Below are positions 57,861-64,000 of a DNA stretch of 64,000 nt, one piece after another. Below the pieces are notes generated by a model that saw only the letters and a program-made list of their open reading frames with translations, did no database searches and was not told the origin of the DNA. The stretch spans positions 922,104,582-922,168,581 of the forward strand of contig CM062815.1 of assembly GCA_031772625.1 (NCBI GenBank), written 5' to 3'. The stretch comes from Pinus tabuliformis (taxonomy: Eukaryota; Streptophyta; Pinopsida; Pinales; Pinaceae). The translations under genes were made by a program, and so were the position numbers. Every line of letters starts with the position of its first letter. Within the stretch, counting starts at the first letter, position 1.

Positions 57861-60456
57861 AGCTGACATTTTCTTGCCATGAGTGTCTGCTCTGTCTCTA
57901 GGTACATCAGTTGTTGAGAAGTCTCTCAGCAGTACAGGCAAGATGGTTTCCAAGAGAGTTGGATCAAACGATACTGTAGAGAGAAGTAATAGATATGTAG
58001 TTGAACAGATGCCAATGAACTTTCCCATCTAAGAAGACACACAGTTGTTTGTAGAGAAGGACATGAAGATTACATGGCAGGAAATAAAGGACATATTGGC
58101 AGGTTGTCTCAAGGAAGATCTGGAAGATCGACAATTCTATGTCAACATCCACAAGTCAACCTTGTACAGGGTTTAATGCAGGTACCCTGCCTTCCCATGC
58201 ACATATATAATTCACTAGATTGTCTCACATAACAATCTCGTGACGATGAAATTGAAAAGTACAAGTGGAACACAACTTGCCACCTACAGGTTTGAAAACT
58301 ACCATCATATGTATCACTTACCGCAATCAGTGAACCACATGGATGTACTCTTCTACACTCCCAACAACAATGTGAACTAGAGACATCATGAAGCATTGGG
58401 TAAAAGAACCATCTAAGATAAGGGTGACACCCAACCAATTCTACAAGATGAAGTCACTCAGGAAGGCCTACCAACTCTTGGTCATATTTCCATGTCGCTT
58501 GTATGGTCAAGAGAGCACGGAGACATTTCCACAGAGTTGGGTGGTTATGTTGGATTAGTTGGAAAATGAAGGAAGGCCATTAAATAGATCGAACATGTTG
58601 GCTCTTCAACTGAAAGTGTATGTGTCTAATTCCTGAAATCCACCTAAGGATGAGCACACATGACGCTTTATGTTCGTGTATCTGCTTGATGTAATTTGTG
58701 CCCAACATAAATTCCCTGGCATAGGTTTGAACGTGGACACCATCAGATGATGTTGTGAACATCTATTGCAAGTTTCTCTCTGAGTGCAACTACCGAGAAG
58801 TCATGGCTAGGTTTTATGACCACTTCATCACCCTCATTTACAAGATGATATTCAAACAAGATCCACCTTGTTGTCCCAAGAAGCGATGCAAGAATTTCTT
58901 AATATTGCAGATTGGTATGCGTCACCTAGTGGCACTTTCATCAGGATGTTTAGAGGAGAGAAGCCTCTGCATGTGCTACCAATTTTTGTCACGGATAAGT
59001 TAGTCATGCAAGAGGTTTCATATCACATCTCCACAAGGTTATCAATAAAACTACACAGGAGGAAGAAGGCACCATGGCCTACTCTTCCTTTGCGGATTGG
59101 ATTGTACGAGATATAGAGTTTGAAGGATGCGGATGCTGAGGCTGAGGACTTGAATAACTTTGATTTTGGCACCAAGAGTTTTAATCTGTGTGATCCCTGC
59201 TACATATGCAAGAACCACTGTGCGAAGTTGTATTACCCATGGATCTAGTGGGCATGTCATTGGCTAGAGGAAGACCCTTGGAGGTATTGTTACAACTCCT
59301 CTAGGTTCAATGAACCGGTCAGCATGGCTACAGAATGGAAAGCAGCACTGCAGGAAACAACACCACATGAAGCAACAACAATAGTAACAGTGAGAAACAA
59401 ACTTGCGCATGACAAAGGAAAGAGGAAGATTGTCATGAACCCAGAGGCCAAGAAAAGCTACAAATTCAGAGAAGATCCTCTTTTTGAGAAAGTAGCTTTG
59501 GAAAGAGAAGCGAAGTGGCGAAAACACTAAAGGAGAGTAGAACGGAGGAAGAGAGAGAAGCAAAGGTTGGAATATGCAGAGAGGAAGTTGCAGGAAATAG
59601 AAAAGAAGTTGAAAGAAGAGAAAGAGACCCGGGGGAGAGAAAGGTAATAAAATAAGAAACAAGAACAACAGGAAAGGAAAGGTGCTCTGACAGAGAAAAC
59701 TATGCCTATACAGGTTGAGGAAGTAGAGCAGCCAGCAGTTGAAGAAAAAGGTGAGAGGGTGTAGGTTCAGGAACTTACTCAGTAGGTGAGCACATGGTTG
59801 AGGCAATAGACATGGAGACAGAATAGGATCCACAAGGACAAGACGCTGATATCATGCCAAGAGCATCTGAGGTCTCCCCACGGTCTCTGCCACCTCTAGA
59901 ATCACAAATAGTCCCCAGCGAGTAAGGAGAGGTTGTTCTCCTTGATGATGATCTGGTGATGGATGTGTAAAATCTTTCATTTGATGAGTCACAACAAAGG
60001 ATTGTACAGGCAAGAAGAAAGTAGCTCCTGGATGATCACACATTACATGCACACATAGAAGAAAGGTTGATTGTATCAGATGTTAGAAGACATCCAACTT
60101 CCATGGCCAAGGCTTCTAAGGAAAATGTAGAAGCCATGAGTACAATGGTCAAGTTCTTGATAGCATAAAATGATCGGATGGAAAAGGAATTGCAAGAGGT
60201 AAGGTTGAGAACAGAGTAGTCCGCAAGATCCTCTATGGCAGGAATGAGGAAAACAATACTTGCTAAAGTATCAACTCTAGAGACCACCATGCTAACATTG
60301 TATAACATATTTGTCACCATGCACAAAGAGGTTTTCCATCTATACAGTTTTTAGCAGCAGTGCACGAAGACAACTCAAACTCTCAAAGACATCCAAGCTG
60401 CTATTGCACATGTACATGAATGGACAATGTGGTACAAGGGAGGCTTGATTTACTTG
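57861..60456 (+). pseudogene. Unclassified F-family reading frame, long copy
   Basis: I do not recognise this family. A pyrimidine tract ending in ag just before 57900 resembles a splice acceptor, as it does in the copy at 6880-7860. Readable parts include MKITWQEIKDILAGCL (about 58065), EAMQEFLNIADWYASPSGTF and KKAPWPTLPLRIGLYEI (58870-59110), a cysteine-containing text CDPCYICKNHC (about 59190), a glutamate/lysine-rich coiled-coil stretch (59470-59650) and a helical end. It is heavily broken. No protease, RT or integrase is seen. Element E was inserted at its right end. A gag-like or accessory ORF of an LTR element is the best guess. Confidence 0.45.
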
Positions 60457-61600
60457 TGTTAACACCCAGGTTGTTCCCTTTGACTCCCAAGGGAATACGG
60501 CCGGGGTAACCACTAACCAATCTTTGGATTACAGTTTCTAGCCAAATTGTAATCAGAGAGGGCTCTCTCTTTAAGGTTTGTCTCTGTTTTGTGAAGATTT
60601 TAGGCTAGTTATGAATTCAGGGTTTGGTTGTATGTTTTGGTTGAGGGATGTCTTCTGTACCTAAGGTGGAAGTCTTCAGGTAGTATCAGTCCATTGGGCA
60701 ATGGAGTCTGTGGCTACAGGTCGTCTGAGATATTAAGTTGAGTTGCTGAAACTGCAGGGCCATTCAAATATATCATGAAACAAAATTTTAATTGTGATGA
60801 TGAACTGTGATTTAGCCAGTGAAAAGCAATTAAGAATTTTTCACTAAGGTGAGGGTGTAAGAAAGAGATATGTTGCACAGGAGCATACTTGAATTCCTGA
60901 AACAAAAATCACTGTGAAAGATATAGCTTGGACGTGCAGCAGTTAAGAATTACACCTTATGACTATAACTGAAGAAAAAACATTTATAACAGCTTAGATT
61001 GAGTTCAGGGTATTCTGTGAATAAATCCTGGAACTATTCTTTTTCTTTGCCATTAAATTATGAAACACAGAAACATGAACGAGCTATGAAAAGATAACAA
61101 AACACATAACAAAGAGTTTTAAGGAAAACTTATTGTGCCATGAAATACGCAGGAATCCTGTAACTTTCCGCAAAACACCAGAATGCCTCAGATCACACAG
61201 AGCTTTGGAAATTCCATCACTTTTGTATTAATACTCTGGAAATTTACAACATAAGAAACTCTAGAAGAGAAATCAACAACAACCTGCAAACTTATGCGAG
61301 GGGGGTAGATATACAAATGGTCATACAAAATATTTGAAGCGTTGAGTCATCTGAGAAATAAATATGTTCACCAACTTGTACAGAACAACAGATAAGAAGT
61401 TATTACAGCTTTGAATACAACATAAATGCTCTTCAATTCTGTCAGAAGACTTTTTGACCTTTGGAGGCCACTGAGTCGGTTGAATGTTCTGTTATAAATG
61501 ATGAATGACGTGTCTTTGTAGCTCTGTCCTCCTGTAGCTTTTCGGCCCTGTCACCTATGACTGTCAGTGCTGCTTTAGTGGCCGAATAGTTTTGCTGAGT
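60457..61600 (-). repeat. 3' LTR of element E (inner end approximate)
   Basis: The outer end is firm from the match with element A. The inner end is guessed near 61597, where the minus strand reads GAAGAATGGGCTGAGCCAAC, a text like the purine tracts before the A and B LTRs (AGAAGGAGCCAG). A TATA-like tgtatatctac lies near 61308-61318. Confidence 0.5.
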
Positions 61601-61703
61601 TGGCTCAGCCCATTCTTCTCTGTGCATGCTGATTTTATCAAAAATGTTCCTGTGTATGATAACTTATATGTTTAAATGAAAAAACTTGAATCCAGGCACT
61701 GGT

Positions 61704-62384
61704 TTACAGTATTATTTGTATCATTTTGGTCCAGAATTCCTGTGTGGGCAATTGATGTCTCAGGATTGCCTCTAGAGTCTCATCTGCCTCTGTGTATTTG
61801 TAGAAATTTGGAGGCACTTCAAACAAATGTTGGATCTCATTCATAATGAAAAATAAATTCTCAACCTTGTTGTAGAGACTCTGCCCTGATGCTGGCCCTA
61901 ATTCTTCTGAAGTACTAGGCCTTTTTGTAATCTGATTTGTAGCAAATGTGTTGACCCTTTTGGCATAATGTTCATGAGAAAGTAGTCTTCCTGCGCTGTT
62001 CAGTAAGCTAGGAAGACCTATGTTTTGCAATGCCACAAATTTGTCCGTGAACTTATTAACCTCTGTCTGCATATCCTGGCTTCTTCTTTCCAGTGTTTGT
62101 ACCAGGTTTCTCAGTGTGAGGACCCTCTTTATCAGCTGGATGGTTTCAGTTCTACTGGAGATTCCCATTGCTGCCAGCTGAGCACTTGTTCTGTTATTAA
62201 GCACATTAATCATTCTGTTGGCAACCTCAGGCATATTGCCTAGAGATGCCCTTGCTCTTTGGATTTCTCTATGTGCTTTCCCTATGAGCTCTATCTGCTC
62301 ATGAATGGTCTCAATGTATTGCCATTGATCAGTGATTGATTGGCCAATGTTGGCCCATAAAACTGTCCTAAGCTCAGCTATCAC
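61704..62384 (-). CDS. Helical unknown protein segment of element E (226 aa)
   Basis: The open stretch starts MIAELRTVLWANIGQSITDQ and is predicted helical throughout, with heptad-like runs (TIHEQIELIGKAHREIQRAR, LVQTLERRSQDMQTEVNKF). No known domain is recognised. The same minus-strand coding character, rich in K/E coiled coil, continues upstream through 62385-62633. It ends about 100 bp before the presumed purine tract. The position directly before a 3' LTR is where extra ORFs of some Ty3 elements lie. Function is unknown. Confidence 0.5.
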   Translation of the reverse strand: MIAELRTVLWANIGQSITDQWQYIETIHEQIELIGKAHREIQRARASLGNMPEVANRMINVLNNRTSAQLAAMGISSRTETIQLIKRVLTLRNLVQTLERRSQDMQTEVNKFTDKFVALQNIGLPSLLNSAGRLLSHEHYAKRVNTFATNQITKRPSTSEELGPASGQSLYNKVENLFFIMNEIQHLFEVPPNFYKYTEADETLEAILRHQLPTQEFWTKMIQIIL

Positions 62385-62633
62385 TTTGTCAAGTGTGAGC
62401 TCCTTCTCCAGCTCCTTTATCTTATCTTTGAGAGCCTTTATCTCTCTTCCTTTCTAAGCAACATTTTGTTTTGATTTATCATATTTTTCATTCAACTTGG
62501 CTAGACTCTCCCTGGCCTCATTTAGCTCTACCATTTGGGCTTCCAGGGGTTGGATTTCATTCTTGAGCTTCTGCATATCCAGGCTTGGAGCCTGCTCTGT
62601 TGTTGGTGCAGTTGCTGATGTAGATGGTGCTGT

Positions 62634-63935
62634 CTATTCAGTAGGAGGAGCAGTAGGAGGAGCAGGTTCCTCCAGGTTAATTATTTCTGGAGGAGGCTGA
62701 GATGTTTGTCCTCCTTCTTTTTGTTGTAATGTTGCCTGCAGTGCAGCCTGTGCAGCCTCTGATTCTCCCAATTTTTCCTGTGTTTGGATCAGCTGTTTGT
62801 ATAGGGACACTAGCATAGCTGCTCCATCTTGGTCATGTCTCAGCTGGGCAACTTCTCCAGTTTGTGGGTGAATGGTTGCTGGGACTTTTACCATTTTCCT
62901 TAGTGCTGCCAAATCTGCATCCCTTAACTTCAATAATGCTTGTACAGCCTTGATGTCCTTGGGATCATGCCCAAGTTCTATGATTATCTCCTCTAAGGCT
63001 TTGATTCTGTTGTCCTTTGCTTGAGAGGATGCTCTCTCCAACTCAAGTTGGGCAGCTGTATTATTTAGGCTATTTTCTAGCCTGTAGTTCTCCAATGTCT
63101 TATCTGCCAAGGAGGCATACACCATCTCACCCGTTTGCTTATGTAATTCGATTTTATCCATTGGGTGGATGTCCTTGGCAAGGACCTCAAGGTTGGTCCT
63201 TATGTAATCTGCAGCTGACTGCGGCTGCAACACTGCTGGCATAAAGTGGCTCATGATCATCTTGCCCTCCTGGACATCATATGCAGACATTAGTCTTTGC
63301 TGGTTAGTGGGAGCCATTTTCAACAAATGATTATATAGCTGTACTCTTATGGGCTCATTCCTCTTCTTTATGTCAATGAACTGCTGCTTGATGCCCACCT
63401 CAGATCCTCTTTGCTGGCTTGAGGAGCTAACTTCTCCTCCCACTGTCCTCTCTTGTTCCTGCTGGAAGGAACTTGCAGATGCCTCCATGCTAGGTGGGCC
63501 CATGCCCAAAGATTGCCCTATAGGCATTTCTTCCTCTGAGAGGGGATTCATTCTATGTCTTTTCTCCCCATGAGTTGTTGATGTTGTGAGGGGAGTCTCT
63601 CTGTCCCTCTTTCTGCTTATGTCTTCTTTTTGTGGGGTTTGGAGGACTGAGGCCTCTACTGTTGTCTCCTGCCTAGGAGGCAGGGTGTCCTGAGCTTGCT
63701 GCCAGGAGGATTCTGGGGCCTGCGATGTTTTCTCTTGCTGCACTGGCTGTTCTTTTTCTTGCTGCCCCCCTTGTTGTTGTTGTACCTGTGGCTGTTGCTG
63801 AACTTCCTGCTGCTGTACCTGTTCATGAGGTGGCTGCTGTGGCTCCATCTCTTTCTCTTTGCCTTTGCTAGAGGTTTGATCAGTAGCTTTGGCTACTTGC
63901 TGATGTGTTGTGGAGGACGAGGCAGCTGCTCCCAC
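62634..63935 (-). CDS. Glutamine-rich coiled-coil protein of element E (433 aa)
   Basis: The start shown is the first methionine (MGAAASSSTTHQQVAKATDQ), but coding may begin upstream of it because the frame shows readable text to the window edge. Residues about 25-75 are Q/E/P-rich. About 108-135 carry basic clusters (SRKRDRE, GEKRHRM) that could act as nuclear signals. About 190-280 form a mixed helical region (IRVQLYNHLLKMAPTNQQRL). About 290-410 are coiled coil (ENSLNNTAAQLELERASSQA). The end is proline-rich. No enzyme motif is seen and I do not recognise the family. Base composition is repetitive but the long open frame argues for coding. Confidence 0.6.
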   Translation of the reverse strand: MGAAASSSTTHQQVAKATDQTSSKGKEKEMEPQQPPHEQVQQQEVQQQPQVQQQQGGQQEKEQPVQQEKTSQAPESSWQQAQDTLPPRQETTVEASVLQTPQKEDISRKRDRETPLTTSTTHGEKRHRMNPLSEEEMPIGQSLGMGPPSMEASASSFQQEQERTVGGEVSSSSQQRGSEVGIKQQFIDIKKRNEPIRVQLYNHLLKMAPTNQQRLMSAYDVQEGKMIMSHFMPAVLQPQSAADYIRTNLEVLAKDIHPMDKIELHKQTGEMVYASLADKTLENYRLENSLNNTAAQLELERASSQAKDNRIKALEEIIIELGHDPKDIKAVQALLKLRDADLAALRKMVKVPATIHPQTGEVAQLRHDQDGAAMLVSLYKQLIQTQEKLGESEAAQAALQATLQQKEGGQTSQPPPEIINLEEPAPPTAPPTE

Positions 63936-64000
63936 TTGAGTGCCTGGAAGAGCAAATACCTATGCACAAAGCTCTAAGTCAGCCATCTTTTGGATATTTT

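Larger units (their letters stand above)
60457..64000 (-). mobile_element. Element E: LTR element with Tat-like LTR end, runs off the window
   Basis: On the minus strand the LTR ends at 60457 with ...GGGTGTTAACA. Its last 190 bp or so match the LTR end of element A (shared words include ataactagcctaaaatc, agagagagccctct, ccaaagattggtt and cgtattcccttgggagtc). No primer site follows it on the left, so this is the 3' LTR and the inside lies to the right. The inside visible here holds long coiled-coil frames and no gag-pol motif. Whether pol exists beyond 64000 cannot be seen. Confidence 0.7.

Noticed and set aside
59264-59833. A 189-codon hydrophobic minus-strand frame
   Set aside because: It is the same artefact, opposite the E/K-rich coiled-coil part of the long F copy.
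63696-63977. Leucine-rich plus-strand frame
   Set aside because: It lies opposite the glutamine-rich stretch of the element E frame; CTG/TTG runs are the complement of CAG/CAA.
1-64000. tRNA, rRNA or small nuclear RNA genes
   Set aside because: None was recognised by eye; the tRNA-like texts found are short primer binding sites. A covariance-model scan would be decisive.

Overview
The window looks like intergenic DNA from a large, repeat-rich seed-plant genome, most plausibly a conifer or other gymnosperm. That guess rests on the stacking of old, still recognisable LTR retrotransposons, the A+T-rich degenerate DNA between them, and Tat-type Ty3 elements with very long LTRs. It is inference, because no host gene, rRNA or tRNA was recognised. 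Nearly everything that can be named is a fossil LTR element.

Layout from left to right. (1) 1-5443: Ty1/copia element on the minus strand; its 3' LTR is cut by the window edge. (2) 5444-12273: degenerate noncoding DNA with LTR-like promoter stretches, minisatellites and one copy (about 6880-7860) of an unclassified ORF family, here called F. (3) 12274-48499: a nest. Outer element C (plus strand, LTRs of about 1.52 kb, target duplication TCCTT) is non-autonomous and carries a G-patch plus zinc-knuckle reading frame. Element A (13868-27243, plus strand, Tat-like Ty3, LTRs of about 3.2 kb, duplication CTTTG) and element B (27476-43200, minus strand, Tat-like Ty3, LTRs of 1712 bp, duplication GAAAG) sit inside C. 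Inside B sits G (32230-38274, plus strand, duplication CCTTG), a three-LTR tandem of a small gag-protease Ty3 element. (4) 48505-50606: minus-strand Ty3 fragment with integrase remains. (5) 50607-60456: a second, longer F copy, split by a plus-strand Ty1/copia element D (51303-57011) with LTRs of only 178 bp. (6) 60457-64000: left part of element E (minus strand), whose LTR end resembles that of A and which carries long coiled-coil reading frames next to its 3' LTR.

Sampled LTR divergences counted by eye are about 2-3% (A), 5% (B), 5% (D), 6% (copia-1), 8% (G) and about 10% (C). C as oldest host with A and B younger inside it fits. G does not: it lies inside B yet its LTRs differ more. At an assumed 1-2 x 10^-9 substitutions per site per year these values mean roughly 6-12 Myr for A and 25-55 Myr for C.

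The points most worth a second look are: an extra archaeal-type RNase H placed before the reverse transcriptase in A and B, followed by a conserved unnamed linker; the G-patch cargo of C; the unassigned F and E reading frames; the three-LTR dimer G with its inverted age order; and two kinds of primer-site sequence in B.
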